Shown: piece after piece, positions 17,287-26,649 of the stretch
How positions within the stretch are numbered: the first letter of the stretch is position 1
Layout of the letters: every line of letters begins with the position of its first letter
Assembly: GCF_000159315.1 (NCBI RefSeq)
Contig: NZ_GG669994.1
Coordinates: 271,599-335,598 of the forward strand
Length of the DNA: 64,000 bases
Source of the DNA: Lentilactobacillus hilgardii DSM 20176 = ATCC 8290
GTDB taxonomy: Bacteria > Bacillota > Bacilli > Lactobacillales > Lactobacillaceae
Reading direction: 5' to 3'
The notes under the pieces: model-generated
Databases searched by the model: none
The model's input: the letters and a program-made list of their open reading frames with translations, nothing else
Told to the model about the DNA's origin: nothing
Translations under genes and position numbers: made by a program

Positions 17287-18944
17287 TTAATTCCTCTCAT
17301 ATTTATATAGATAGGCTGCCCATGGCTTGAGTGCCATGGTTGATGATTGCTGTTTCTCGGTTGTATTTGTTAAAACGAGTTGTCTATTTTGATAACGATC
17401 GGAAATTGTGACGGTGGCCGGTTGATCACTTAGATTGGTGATAACCAAGTAGCCAACATGATTTTCTTCCCGCTGATAGACAAAGGATTGATGATCATGG
17501 GTTTCAATGAGTTGATATTGACCGTTAAGCAGAATTGGATCTTTTAAACGAAGATGGATTAGCTGCCGGTAAAAATTGAGTACCGAATCAGGCTGTTTAA
17601 CTTCATTGGCAACGTTAATGTAACGTGCATTTGGATTGCTTGAAATCCAAGGTTGATGATCACTGAAACCACCATTTGGCTGATCATTCCACTGCATGGG
17701 TGTTCGGACGTTGTCACGACTTTTGGCACGAAGTTTAACCAATGTTTCTTCCGGCGAAGCACCCTTAGCTAATTCTTCCCGATAAAACCGTTGTGAATCT
17801 AAATCGCGAAATTGGTTAATATCATTGAAGTCAACGTTTGTCATCCCAAGTTCCTGGCCCTGGTAAATAAAGGGGGTGCCTTTCATGAGAAAGTACATCA
17901 TAGCCAATGCGGTCGCGCTTTGACTTCGAAACTTTTGATCATTTCCGAAGTATGATACGGCGCGGGGCAAATCGTGATTTTCCAAGAAAAGTGCGTTCCA
18001 ACCATTATTGTCCAGTCCGCTTTGCCAACGGGTGAGGGCGACTCGAAGCTTTGCAACGTCGACTTTACCAACAGTGAATTTTTCCCAAAAGCTAACGTGA
18101 TCAAATTGGAAGATCATATCGAAGTAGCCCTTTTTAGAATCCACCCAGCGCTTGGCCTGTTCAACCGGAACACCGCCGGCCTCGCCAACGGTCATCAGAT
18201 GATTGCGTTTGAAATCGGTACTGAGATTTGCCAATAATTGGTCAATACCGGAAACGTTGTTCATCGCATCTTCCTGGTTGGTGAGTCTTTGAAACGTTGG
18301 TTTTTCTTGAGATGGGAGATCGCATCCAAACGGAAACCGTCAACACCGCGTTCAGCCCACCAATCGATGATCTTGGCAACGGCTTGATGAACCTTTGGAT
18401 TTTCCCAGTTCAGATCCGGCTGTTGTTTGGCAAATAGATGATAGTAATAATCTTTCGTTGCGGGATTGTATTCCCAAGCGGATCCGCCGAATAACGAAAC
18501 CCAGTTATTGGGGACGCTTCCATTTACGGGTTTACGCCAAATATAAAAATCATGGTAAGGATTATCAACGGATTTCTTAGCTTCCTTAAACCAGTGATGT
18601 TGATCCGACGTGTGATTGATAACCAAATCAAAGACAACTCGAATATTATTTTGGTGAAATTGGTCAATCATCTCAAAAATGTCATCCAAAGTGCCATATT
18701 GGGGATCAATTGCTTGATAATCGGAAACATCGTAACCGTTATCAATATTTGGTGAGGCAAAAAATGGGGAGAGCCAGACAAAATTAACGCCTAAAGATTT
18801 AATGTATGGCATCTTTGAAATAATGCCTTGAATGTCACCAATACCATCATGGTTGCTGTCAAAAAAGCTTTTTGGATATATCTGGTAGCCAACGGCATTC
18901 TGCCACCAAGTTGGATTTTGCTGATTACTGATCAAAATGCTCAC
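17287..18944 (-). pseudogene. GH13 (subfamily 31-like) alpha-glucosidase split by a frameshift
   Basis: Two adjacent frames form one enzyme. The upstream part (18944 or TTG 18935 down to 18261) has WWQNAVGYQIYPKSF, the DLVINHTSDQH block and the nucleophile Asp in DGFRLDAISH, then runs into KDSPTRKMR and stops. The downstream part begins at ATG 18264 (ATGA overlap) and continues MNNVSGIDQ, acid/base Glu in MTVGEAGG, then LENHDLPR, GTPFIYQGQE and the C-terminal beta domain to 17287. Reading the joint in the downstream frame gives TNQEDAMNN, the expected continuation, so two bases were lost (or one gained) near 18270-18280. Each half lacks part of the active site. The residue after the nucleophile is Ala, not the Val seen in oligo-1,6-glucosidases, which argues for alpha-1,4 or other linkage. 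TTG 18935 has AGAGGTG at good distance. Confidence 0.82.
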
Positions 18945-18978
18945 CTCTCATATTTTTTGTAACCCCTTTCACCAACAT

Positions 18979-19006
18979 ATCATATGCTCATGAATTTGTA
19001 TGTCAA
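18979..19006 (-). promoter_or_regulatory. Promoter of the GH13-sucrose phosphorylase-symporter operon
   Basis: On the minus strand TTGACA (19006-19001), 16 bases, TATGAT (18984-18979), about 35-40 bases before the GH13 start. Confidence 0.7.
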
Positions 19007-19072
19007 TCGTTTGATATAAAGTTTCATAAAAAACTTTTTCGATATGATATACTTAAAATAATGTTTTAATGG

Positions 19073-19084
19073 ATTTTCGAAAAT
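19073..19084. promoter_or_regulatory. Candidate LacI-family operator
   Basis: Perfect 12-base palindrome ATTTTCGAAAAT with a central CG, 41 bases before the regulator start. LacI-family regulators usually bind such CG-centred palindromes; binding here is inferred. Confidence 0.4.
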
Positions 19085-19124
19085 TGATATAGGTTATGTG
19101 GTAGATACATAAGAAGGTGAAGTT

Positions 19125-20111
19125 ATGCAGCCTAAATTAGCGGATGTTGCCAAATTGGCAGGGGTTTCAATCACAACCGTTTCCAGAGTAATTAACGATC
19201 GGGGCTATTTGTCATCTGACACAAAAGAAAAAGTGTTTTCGGCGATGCAGCAATTGAGCTATCAACCCAGTTTGGCCGCCCGAGCCTTGCACGGCAAACA
19301 ATTCAAATTAGTCGGATTGATCTTTGCCAGTCTTGAGAATCCTCTGATTGCCGAAGTGGTTGAAGAAATTGAAAATCGTTTATTCAATCGGGGCTATAAA
19401 GCGATTATCTGTAATAGTATGGATAATCCCGAAAAGGAACAGCAATATTTAAAAATGCTGATGGCTAATCAGGTTGACGGGATTATTACCGGCTCCCACA
19501 ACGAGGGGATTAAAGAATACCGGCTGTCGGGACTGCCGATTGTGTCATATGACCGCTATTTCCAAAATAAGATTCCGACAGTCAGCAGCGATAATTTGGC
19601 TGGTGGTGAATTGGCTGCTACTACAATGATCGAAAAGGGGTCAACCAATTTAATGCTGGTTTCCGGCAGTCTTGAGAAAAAGGCACCAAACAATGCGCGG
19701 CTAACCGGTTTTAAGACGGCTGCCAAAAATCGAAAGGTACCGGTTAACACGGTTGAATTTCCGTTTAATTCAACACCAACAATTAAACGGGCGACTATTC
19801 GTGAAAAATTGGTATCCCATCAACCGGACGGGGTCTTTTGTACTGATGATTTGACGGCACTTCTATGTATTCAGGAAGCTCAAAAATTGGGGTTAAAGGT
19901 CCCCGAAGATATACAGGTCATTGGTTATGACGGCTCAAAATATGTGCAGGAATATAACCCTGAGCTCAGTACGATAGTCCAGCCGGTTAGCAATATTGCC
20001 GATTTGTTGGTGCGATTATTATTCAACAGGTTGGAAAAAAATGACGAAAAACTATTGGATACGTATGTGCTGCCGATCAAACTATTACAGCGGGGATCAA
20101 CTAGGAAGTAA
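19125..20111 (+). CDS. LacI family transcriptional regulator
   Basis: A 328-residue regulator with the N-terminal LacI helix-turn-helix (LADVAKLAGVSITTVSRVIN, residues 5-24), the hinge region with LAARALHGK (about 48-56) and a periplasmic-binding-protein-like sugar sensor domain (VGLIFASLENP onwards, ending TYVLPIKLLQRGST). GAAGGTGA precedes the ATG. It faces the sugar operon across a 180-base spacer carrying a consensus-like promoter for that operon and a CG-centred palindrome. It is therefore the probable sugar-responsive repressor of the GH13/sucrose phosphorylase/symporter genes, and perhaps of itself. Confidence 0.88.
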   Translation: MQPKLADVAKLAGVSITTVSRVINDRGYLSSDTKEKVFSAMQQLSYQPSLAARALHGKQFKLVGLIFASLENPLIAEVVEEIENRLFNRGYKAIICNSMDNPEKEQQYLKMLMANQVDGIITGSHNEGIKEYRLSGLPIVSYDRYFQNKIPTVSSDNLAGGELAATTMIEKGSTNLMLVSGSLEKKAPNNARLTGFKTAAKNRKVPVNTVEFPFNSTPTIKRATIREKLVSHQPDGVFCTDDLTALLCIQEAQKLGLKVPEDIQVIGYDGSKYVQEYNPELSTIVQPVSNIADLLVRLLFNRLEKNDEKLLDTYVLPIKLLQRGSTRK

Positions 20112-20175
20112 GGTATGAGAATGAAGATCTTCGACGGAGTAAGTTCGTTCAGAGGGTAATTGAGGAATCCTTATC

Positions 20176-21384
20176 ATGGAAACTAAGGTAAAAAGAAGCT
20201 ACTTTTCGCTGATTTTCAGCCCTTTTGCTTCTCAACTGGGGTCGGCGATTTATTTGTTGGGCCTTAATTGGCTGATTGTGCGAATGACCGGTAATACGAA
20301 GTTGCTTGGCATTATTGAAGGCATCGGCGGCATCGGTTTTTTATTGGGGGACCTTTTAGTTGGGCGACTTGTAGACCAATATAATCGAAAGGTTGTTTTA
20401 GTAGGAACCGATTTGATGTCGGCACTGATGTGTTTGGCCGGCGGTATCATCGTTGATAATCAAAAGCCTCAAATTTGGCTTTTATTGACAATTACGTTCG
20501 TACTGAATTTAATGCTGGCAATTAATTTTCCAGCAGCCAAAGCCATTGCACCGGAAATAATTGATAATGCCGGTTTACAGCGGTTCAACGCAATTGCCAA
20601 TATGTTCTTTAATTTTGCAAGCGTTCTCGCACCACTAATTGGTGGGGTATTGCTGGCAATTAAAAGTATTGAATTCAATGAATTCTTAATGATTAATGCG
20701 ATGTCATTTGTGATTGCAATCCTGTTGAATTTGTTGATTTCATATCAGCCAACTAAGAGACTGGCGGATCAAGAACCACAGTCAATCTTAAAAAGTAATT
20801 TAATCGGGTTTGCTTACGTAAAAAAACACCCAAAATTAATCATGAATCTGTTTTCAATGGCTATTTTTAACTTTTGTTTTGCGGGTTATTTATTAGTAGC
20901 ACCGTATATCAGCAGTCACTTTTTTGGCGGCCGTTCGGAAAATTACAGTTTGTTTTTAACTATATATGCAGTTGGTGGCTTAATTGGCGGGATTTGGCTG
21001 ACACTTGAAAAACGAACCGTTTCAATTAGAGTGATCTACTATGAAGAATTATTTTACGGGACCGTGCTGATTATTTGTGGGACGTTTTTGTCTTTTTTTA
21101 CTTGGATTTTGATTGCGTTGATTTGTGGCATTGTCCAAGCCAGATTCTTCGGTAGTATAACGACATTGATTCAAAACGAAACCGATTTGGAATTCTTAGG
21201 ACGGGTTTTCGGGTTAACCTATCTGTGCTTTGACGGCATTCAACCACTTGGAAATTTTTTGTTTGGCTTTTTTATTAGTAGCTGGCAACATTGGACGTAC
21301 GTGGTGATAGGTATCTTTTTAATTGTGCCGTTTGGCATCATGTTATATTTTGAACGACAGGCGGGCCAGAGAAAAGCTGATTAA
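20176..21384 (+). CDS. MFS transporter
   Basis: A 402-residue protein with about twelve membrane segments. The loop GRLVDQYNRKVVL after segment 2 is the MFS signature loop (G-x-x-x-D-x-x-x-R-K). The overall plan and FNAIANMFFNFASVLAPLIGG resemble the MefA/EntS-like efflux group (MFS_3). It follows the LacI gene by 64 bases on the same strand and may be co-transcribed, but an export function has no evident link to sugar use. Substrate unknown. A terminator follows. Confidence 0.78.
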   Translation: METKVKRSYFSLIFSPFASQLGSAIYLLGLNWLIVRMTGNTKLLGIIEGIGGIGFLLGDLLVGRLVDQYNRKVVLVGTDLMSALMCLAGGIIVDNQKPQIWLLLTITFVLNLMLAINFPAAKAIAPEIIDNAGLQRFNAIANMFFNFASVLAPLIGGVLLAIKSIEFNEFLMINAMSFVIAILLNLLISYQPTKRLADQEPQSILKSNLIGFAYVKKHPKLIMNLFSMAIFNFCFAGYLLVAPYISSHFFGGRSENYSLFLTIYAVGGLIGGIWLTLEKRTVSIRVIYYEELFYGTVLIICGTFLSFFTWILIALICGIVQARFFGSITTLIQNETDLEFLGRVFGLTYLCFDGIQPLGNFLFGFFISSWQHWTYVVIGIFLIVPFGIMLYFERQAGQRKAD

Positions 21385-21403
21385 TGACTCTGTCAAAAAG
21401 AAA

Positions 21404-21450
21404 GAGGCCTTTAAATCACAGCTGTAAAGTGATTTGAAAGCTTCTTTTTT
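21404..21450. terminator. Terminator after MFS gene
   Basis: GAGGCCTTTAAATCAC (21404-21419) pairs with GTGATTTGAAAGCTTC (21429-21444), then six T. It lies between convergent genes. Confidence 0.85.
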
Positions 21451-21459
21451 AATGGCAAA

Positions 21460-21798
21460 TCATTTTTCGTAATACTGTTTGATAAAATTATTTAAAATCC
21501 AATCATCACGATCCGACACACTGCCAATGTAATCAGCTCTTTGAAGCGCGGTTTTTTCGACTGGCAATGCGTGACCGATATCAACGAATGTTGGTCCTTG
21601 CAAGCCGGACAATTGCCAATCTTTTAAGGGATAGAACCGATTCAATTCGTTAGCGCCACCGTCAATTAATTTAAAAAAGCAGCATTGTGAATCTGATGAT
21701 GCTACAAAATCAGGCCGATTCTTTCCTTCCATTGCAGTTGTGTATGGGATGTAAACACCCTTGACGTTATCGACTTGATAAATCTTTGTTCTGGTCAT
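21460..21798 (-). CDS. Small protein of unknown function
   Basis: A 112-residue soluble protein, no signal or membrane segment. The middle and end (PTFVDIGHALPVEKTALQR and following) vaguely recall a PemK/MazF-like barrel in which a strand ends with a hydrophobic-Asp pair, but the catalytic pattern is not clear and no antitoxin partner lies beside it. The divergent neighbour at 21954 is also unknown. The AATAAA stretch with GAGGAATAA before ATG 21798 serves as ribosome binding site. I do not recognise the family. Confidence 0.55.
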   Translation of the reverse strand: MTRTKIYQVDNVKGVYIPYTTAMEGKNRPDFVASSDSQCCFFKLIDGGANELNRFYPLKDWQLSGLQGPTFVDIGHALPVEKTALQRADYIGSVSDRDDWILNNFIKQYYEK

Positions 21799-21953
21799 AA
21801 TTTATTCCTCAGCTTTCTTAAGTCCTATTTGGGACCTTATAGTTATTAAATACGAGAAATAAACCAGTTTTCTTGACTATTTTTTAAATCCAGAAAAGAA
21901 TTTCTCTGTTATGATGATCATTGAAGACTAAATTTTTGGAGGAAAAGTAAGGC

Positions 21954-22370
21954 ATGACGCAAAACAAGCAAGTTCAATATGATCTTCAACTTATCAAAAA
22001 TTGGCAGCGACAACTCCACTACACTGATGATCAGGTTCAAGCAGTGATTCAAGTTGATGATTATTCAACGTTTATTAACGGACACGCAGCAGTCGGGGAG
22101 TATGATCCGGCAGCTGACAGGTTCAGAAAAGTGGCTTTTAAGAAACTGATGCCGAATTTGGATATGCGTTCGGCTTATTTATTGAATGGTATTAAATTTG
22201 AAATTCATGATTTGGCCTTAACGCCAACGAAGGTTCAATTGATTACCGGTGTTTCAACCGAAGAATATGATCACTTTCTTGCAGGGGAGTCGGATCGATT
22301 GGTTTATGAAAATGCTTTTGACAGAATGGGTGTTTACTATTATCAACAGGTGGGCAATCGGCTCGGCTGA
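21954..22370 (+). CDS. Protein of unknown function, 138 residues
   Basis: A soluble acidic protein rich in Asp, Tyr and Gln, with GGAGGAAAAG about 10 bases before ATG 21954. It has regular alternating helix and strand predictions by eye and no known motif. It overlaps no real gene; the SMR exporter gene starts about 30 bases after its stop, so the two may be one transcript. I do not recognise it. Confidence 0.6.
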   Translation: MTQNKQVQYDLQLIKNWQRQLHYTDDQVQAVIQVDDYSTFINGHAAVGEYDPAADRFRKVAFKKLMPNLDMRSAYLLNGIKFEIHDLALTPTKVQLITGVSTEEYDHFLAGESDRLVYENAFDRMGVYYYQQVGNRLG

Positions 22371-22401
22371 TATTAAACGGAGGAAAGCTTATGGGGAGTA
22401 C

Positions 22402-22716
22402 TTGTTCTTGTTGCTCGCTATCTTGGGTGAGTTATTAGGCACCAGTCTGTTAAGGGCCTCAGAAGGATTCAGTGTGTTGCTGCCAACAGTTGGTGCAATT
22501 GTTTCCTATATGCCGTGCCTGTATTTCTTGGCGTTATCAATGAAAACGGTGAATCTAAATATTGCCTATGCAATCTGGTGTGGCATCGGCATGGTATTGA
22601 CAACCATTATTGCAGTTTATATTTGGAAAGAACCGGTTAACCTGGCAAGCTTCTTGGGGATTGGCTTGATCCTGATGGGGACGGTCATTTTGAGCCTGCA
22701 TGGCGCAGGACATTGA
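22402..22716 (+). CDS. SMR family multidrug exporter with disturbed start
   Basis: The frame encodes a small multidrug resistance protein of four membrane segments: FLLLAILGELLGTSLLRASEGF with the essential membrane Glu in segment 1, then YFLALSMKTVNLNIAYAIWCGIG and a last segment ending SLHGAGH. The good ribosome binding site GGAGG (22379-22383) leads to ATG 22391, but that ATG is out of frame and ends after 15 codons. One more G in the GGGG run (22393-22396) would give the classic start M-G-E-Y-L-F. So either one base was lost (or misread) or translation starts at TTG 22402, which has a poor site. Such pumps export cationic compounds with proton exchange. Confidence 0.65.
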   Translation: MFLLLAILGELLGTSLLRASEGFSVLLPTVGAIVSYMPCLYFLALSMKTVNLNIAYAIWCGIGMVLTTIIAVYIWKEPVNLASFLGIGLILMGTVILSLHGAGH

Positions 22717-22719
22717 TTA

Positions 22720-23139
22720 ATGTCGGATTGGGGGATGATTTTTTTGACGTTTGCTTGGCATTATAGTTTGTTGAAGAACCTGCCAATAGTGTTATTCGGA
22801 ATAGCAGCGTCTTTTTGTGATTTGCTTTTTGAGTTTGATTGGTTGCAATTTGTTGCTTTAGCAACTGGTTTAATTGTTTTTTCAACTTTTTATTATCAAA
22901 TCATGATGAAAAGTTACTATAAAAGAAAGCCTCGGAACAATCCAAAGAACAGGACGGCTAGCATTAGTTACACAACGCTGATTGTCACAATACTGATATT
23001 AGAGTTAACAGTTGTGTGGTTTGCGCCCGCACAAGAAATCGGTATAATCAGCGTCTGGTTTCTGGTTATCTTACTGTTCACCGAAGACGGTTTCACATAT
23101 GTTGATGGAGATATAGAGAAGCATCGTTTGAATCGATAA
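22720..23139 (+). CDS. Small membrane protein of unknown function
   Basis: A 139-residue protein with about four hydrophobic segments (roughly 5-20, 24-58 as two, 84-122 as two short ones) and a basic loop SYYKRKPRNNPKNR at about 66-79, which places that loop inside the cell. It starts 3 bases after the SMR stop with AGGA about 10 bases before the ATG, so it is probably co-transcribed with the exporter. No family recognised. Confidence 0.55.
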   Translation: MSDWGMIFLTFAWHYSLLKNLPIVLFGIAASFCDLLFEFDWLQFVALATGLIVFSTFYYQIMMKSYYKRKPRNNPKNRTASISYTTLIVTILILELTVVWFAPAQEIGIISVWFLVILLFTEDGFTYVDGDIEKHRLNR

Positions 23140-23159
23140 AATCATTTTAGTCATGACAT

Positions 23160-23238
23160 AAAAAATAATCTGAGATTAAGTCCAATCAAGAACTGATAGA
23201 TATCAGTTTATAACCGGGTTAATCTCAGATTATTTTTT
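23160..23238. terminator. Long bidirectional terminator with nested hairpin
   Basis: A 20-bp perfect stem (23160-23179 with 23219-23238), A run and T run at the ends. A second hairpin (AACTGATA with TATCAGTT, about 23191-23208) is nested in the loop. It serves both convergent genes. Confidence 0.85.
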
Positions 23239-24148
23239 ATTGATTAAACGTATTATTTTCAACCTGACGGATAAAGTCTGCCAAATGCTTATAGTAAACA
23301 TCCGGGTTATCAACCATGTGGTGATGACCACCTTCGGGAGTAGAAACAAACTTGGCATTTGGAATCATGTCAGCCATTCGCTTACCGGTTTCAATCGGCA
23401 TTGTTTCGTGTTCACCAAAGGTTACCAGCGTTGGGACTTTAATGTTCTTAAGGTGATCGGTAAAGTTCCATTCGGCTAATTTACCGGTAATGACAAACTC
23501 GTTGTCGCCTTGGAAGGCACCGTAAATATCATTGTTGGTCACATCGATTAGGTGGGAAAGCTTTGAAGGTTGTTTTCGATCAATGTAGCCTTTATTCAAG
23601 ATATCAACATAGGATTGATATTTGTCATTATCATAATCGTTATTTGCTTCGCATTTCTTCATATAGGCAACTTGATCGGGCGTTAGGGCTTCCTCACGAA
23701 CCTGTTCCAGATGTTTGGTGTAGTCGTCGATTCGGTCAACCATCGAAGACACAATGGCACCCTTTAAATGCATGCCATACTTTTCAGCATATTCCTGGAC
23801 TAATAAGCCACCCCATGATTGGCCGATTAAGTAGAAATTATCCAAGCCTAACTTATCACGAACTTCGTCAACTTCATCCAAGAAATACTCGTAAGTTAAG
23901 ATATCTTTGCGCACTTTTGGATCACTGAAATCAGGACTGTCTGAATACCATGATCCTAATTGATCGTACATTGTGACCTGAACGTTAAGCCCCTGCTTTT
24001 TTAATTGTTGAGCAGCGTCTTCCCAATACTCATGTTCGCCACCGGGACCACCATGAAGGGCTAACAGGTGAATATCACCCTCGCCCTGTGTGTTGGTCCA
24101 TAAATGATAGCCGTTATCCAAAGTAATGATTTTGGTTCCTTGTTTCAT
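23237..24148 (-). CDS. pepI: Proline iminopeptidase
   Basis: A 303-residue alpha/beta hydrolase of peptidase family S33. Motifs: LHGGPGG (oxyanion loop, about 30-36), nucleophile elbow GQSWGG with Ser about 109, the acid in the late region around FGEHE, and the base His in EGGHHH near 277. The enzyme removes N-terminal proline from short peptides in the cytoplasm. It lies 53 bases after PepX in the same direction, and the two act on the same proline-rich peptides. The start ATG 24148 has a weak upstream site (AGTACGGTG). Confidence 0.9.
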   Translation of the reverse strand: MKQGTKIITLDNGYHLWTNTQGEGDIHLLALHGGPGGEHEYWEDAAQQLKKQGLNVQVTMYDQLGSWYSDSPDFSDPKVRKDILTYEYFLDEVDEVRDKLGLDNFYLIGQSWGGLLVQEYAEKYGMHLKGAIVSSMVDRIDDYTKHLEQVREEALTPDQVAYMKKCEANNDYDNDKYQSYVDILNKGYIDRKQPSKLSHLIDVTNNDIYGAFQGDNEFVITGKLAEWNFTDHLKNIKVPTLVTFGEHETMPIETGKRMADMIPNAKFVSTPEGGHHHMVDNPDVYYKHLADFIRQVENNTFNQ

Positions 24149-24201
24149 TCAAATCACCGTACTTTCTAAAATTTGTTTGATTAATCATAATGATAACACT
24201 T

Positions 24202-26634
24202 CTATTTAGCGTTCGCATCACTGGATAAAAATGGTATTTCAAGCTTCGATTCGTCCAGAGCAACAGTGTAAGTGATGTCTTGGTTGCCGCGAATGGTGTA
24301 ATCCATATCGGTTGCGTAAATAATAATCCCGAGTTGATGTCCTGCCAGCAATCGCCAGAAAGTTGGCTGAAATGCCAATTCAACTGTATAGTACTGACCG
24401 GGTTTAAGATCATCGACTCGGTACGAATTCTGACGGTTCTGCATATTCATATGGGCATCGGTAAACTTCTTGTAGGTTGACGCTTTTTTCTCAAAGGTAA
24501 ATTCCCTTAGGTTATCTTTACGCCAGTTATAGCCGGTGATAATTTTTTGAGCGGCCAGGACTTGGGGAACGGCCGTTAATCGTTTGGCTTTCCCGTAATC
24601 GACCAAAGCAGCGCTCAACAAACCAACATTTTCACTGCTGGCCGCTGTAAGGGTTAATTTGGCCTGCCCATCAACGATCAGATCTTTTTTCAATGGTTCT
24701 GAAATCAATTGAATGGCGTGTTTATCCATTTTGGTGTGTGATTTAGTAAAGAGTGCTCGCCGCCATTTAGCGGTATCTTTGACATAGTTTTTGAACAGAT
24801 CATCATCCAAATGATCACTAAAGACGTTATTCTCATTTAAATTAGTAAAGCGGGAATCGCTTAATGAATACGTGTCAGCGGAAGGATTGCCCCAATCTTG
24901 ATAGGTGTGCCAGGTTTCCGGTTCGGCATTATCCTGAACCAACACGTCCGGCAGGATATCGTTAGCGTTGTTTTGAACGTCATATAATTTATTGGATAGC
25001 CATAAATTAACCAAATCAGTGTAATCAACCGAACGGAAGTTGTTCAGGTACTCATGTTGCCCTTGGTGCAAAATCAGCTTTTGGGTGATCGCTTCCTTTT
25101 TTAAACGGTTGCGTAAATTCCAGACGTGGGACAATTTAACATTCCAGTCATTTAGACCATGAACCAGTAACATATCGCATTTGATATTGACATGTTTAAG
25201 CAGATTTCTGGCATCCCAGAATGAATTATAATTGCCGGTATCCCGATCCTGACCGCTGGTTAACTTTTTAAGTTGATCCAGCCAAGTATCCTTAATCTTC
25301 AAATAGTCGGCTGCCGATTGTTCCAGGCTAAATGTTAATTCACCAAGAACGTCGGTATCTTCGCCCTGAAAACCACCGGGAGCGACAACCAAACCGTTTT
25401 CCCGATAGTAATCATAATAATTGGAAATTCCGGCTTCAACAACGGCTGTCTTTAAACCGGCAACTCCGGTCATTGCTGCAGCGGTGGATAGTGTTCCTAA
25501 ATAAGAACGGCCGGTCATACCAACGTTACCATTACTCCACCAAGCCTTGATTCCGATTTGATCGGTTCGATTGGTAAAGGCAGTCCGATCACCATGCAGC
25601 CACTCAATAATCGCGGTAGCTGACAATGTTTCGGCACGGGTACCGGTTGTCCGCACGCCATCGGAATCCTTGGTACCGACACCTGATGAATAAACAACGG
25701 CAAACCCGCGCGCCAGAAAATAGTCATTTAACGAATAAGTCCATGTTTTGACAAATGTTTCTTCGGCAACGTCGGTATCACCATTAACCCTTCGGGGTGC
25801 CGGAAGTTCCGATTGCACGTCACTGGCCTGAATATCTTCGTAGGTTAACTGGTTAGGTTGCTTTCTGCTAAGCGGATGATTGACATCATGGGTGAGTTTA
25901 TCTGCAGCTTCGTCATTTGTTCCCTGATCGTATGGGCTGGCGGTGAAAACGGTAGGGACTTTTAAACCATCTTCGGTATTGGCGGGACGAATGATTTCGG
26001 TCTTTAATAAATCCCGTTGATCGTCACGGTCGGTATCCAGCGGTGCTTCAACGTAAACCACGTCATGAATGAGGTTGCTGGTATCAAACACTGCTTGTGC
26101 TTTTCCATTAAAAAAGAGGGGACGGTTTAAGTTTTGATCGTCGTAAAATTGGGCGTAATAACCTTCGCCTGCCAAATAGTCAATTAATGTCTGGCCGAAT
26201 TTCGTGCGGGTATTTAATAGACGATACCAAGCGTCCACCAACTGTTCACGACTTAATTGATCGTCGACATCGGCGATTGGCAATTTGAGCTGGGTCATTG
26301 CAGCAAATGGATGGTCCAATTCGAAGTCCAAGCCAACCTGAAAGCCCAGTAGTTGAAGGGCAACATTATAAAAGGCTGTTTTGGTAACAATGCTTTGGGT
26401 GGTGGTGTAATCATAGGCGTTAAGTGTAGCCGTTGCCATGAGATTGGTGACTTTTTGAATTCGAACGGCCCGACTCTGTCGCTTCTCCATAAAGGATTTC
26501 AATAATAAGGCGCGATACAGCATCACCGGATCGGCCATCTTTTGCGTTCTGGCCGACAAGAAACGGCTATTGGCCAGTTCTTTAACAATTTGATGATGAG
26601 GTGTGGGTACATATGCAAATTGATTGATTTTCAA
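24202..26634 (-). CDS. pepX: Xaa-Pro dipeptidyl-peptidase
   Basis: Start set at TTG 26634 (MKINQFAYVP), the usual N-terminus of PepX, with GGAGG 8 bases upstream; the track-like longer start at 26649 includes that site. About 810 residues, normal for the family (S15). It has the PepX N-terminal domain, the catalytic domain with GRSYLGT (nucleophile Ser about 377), later the acid in HGLNDWNV and the base His in GQHEY, and a C-terminal jelly-roll domain. It releases X-Pro dipeptides from proline-rich peptides such as those from casein. A TATAAT-type -10 box lies near 26742-26737 on the minus strand. Confidence 0.95.
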   Translation of the reverse strand: MKINQFAYVPTPHHQIVKELANSRFLSARTQKMADPVMLYRALLLKSFMEKRQSRAVRIQKVTNLMATATLNAYDYTTTQSIVTKTAFYNVALQLLGFQVGLDFELDHPFAAMTQLKLPIADVDDQLSREQLVDAWYRLLNTRTKFGQTLIDYLAGEGYYAQFYDDQNLNRPLFFNGKAQAVFDTSNLIHDVVYVEAPLDTDRDDQRDLLKTEIIRPANTEDGLKVPTVFTASPYDQGTNDEAADKLTHDVNHPLSRKQPNQLTYEDIQASDVQSELPAPRRVNGDTDVAEETFVKTWTYSLNDYFLARGFAVVYSSGVGTKDSDGVRTTGTRAETLSATAIIEWLHGDRTAFTNRTDQIGIKAWWSNGNVGMTGRSYLGTLSTAAAMTGVAGLKTAVVEAGISNYYDYYRENGLVVAPGGFQGEDTDVLGELTFSLEQSAADYLKIKDTWLDQLKKLTSGQDRDTGNYNSFWDARNLLKHVNIKCDMLLVHGLNDWNVKLSHVWNLRNRLKKEAITQKLILHQGQHEYLNNFRSVDYTDLVNLWLSNKLYDVQNNANDILPDVLVQDNAEPETWHTYQDWGNPSADTYSLSDSRFTNLNENNVFSDHLDDDLFKNYVKDTAKWRRALFTKSHTKMDKHAIQLISEPLKKDLIVDGQAKLTLTAASSENVGLLSAALVDYGKAKRLTAVPQVLAAQKIITGYNWRKDNLREFTFEKKASTYKKFTDAHMNMQNRQNSYRVDDLKPGQYYTVELAFQPTFWRLLAGHQLGIIIYATDMDYTIRGNQDITYTVALDESKLEIPFLSSDANAK

Positions 26635-26649
26635 AAAGGATACCTCCAA

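Noticed and set aside
21460-21798. MazF/PemK toxin
   Set aside because: Only a weak resemblance and no antitoxin gene beside it.
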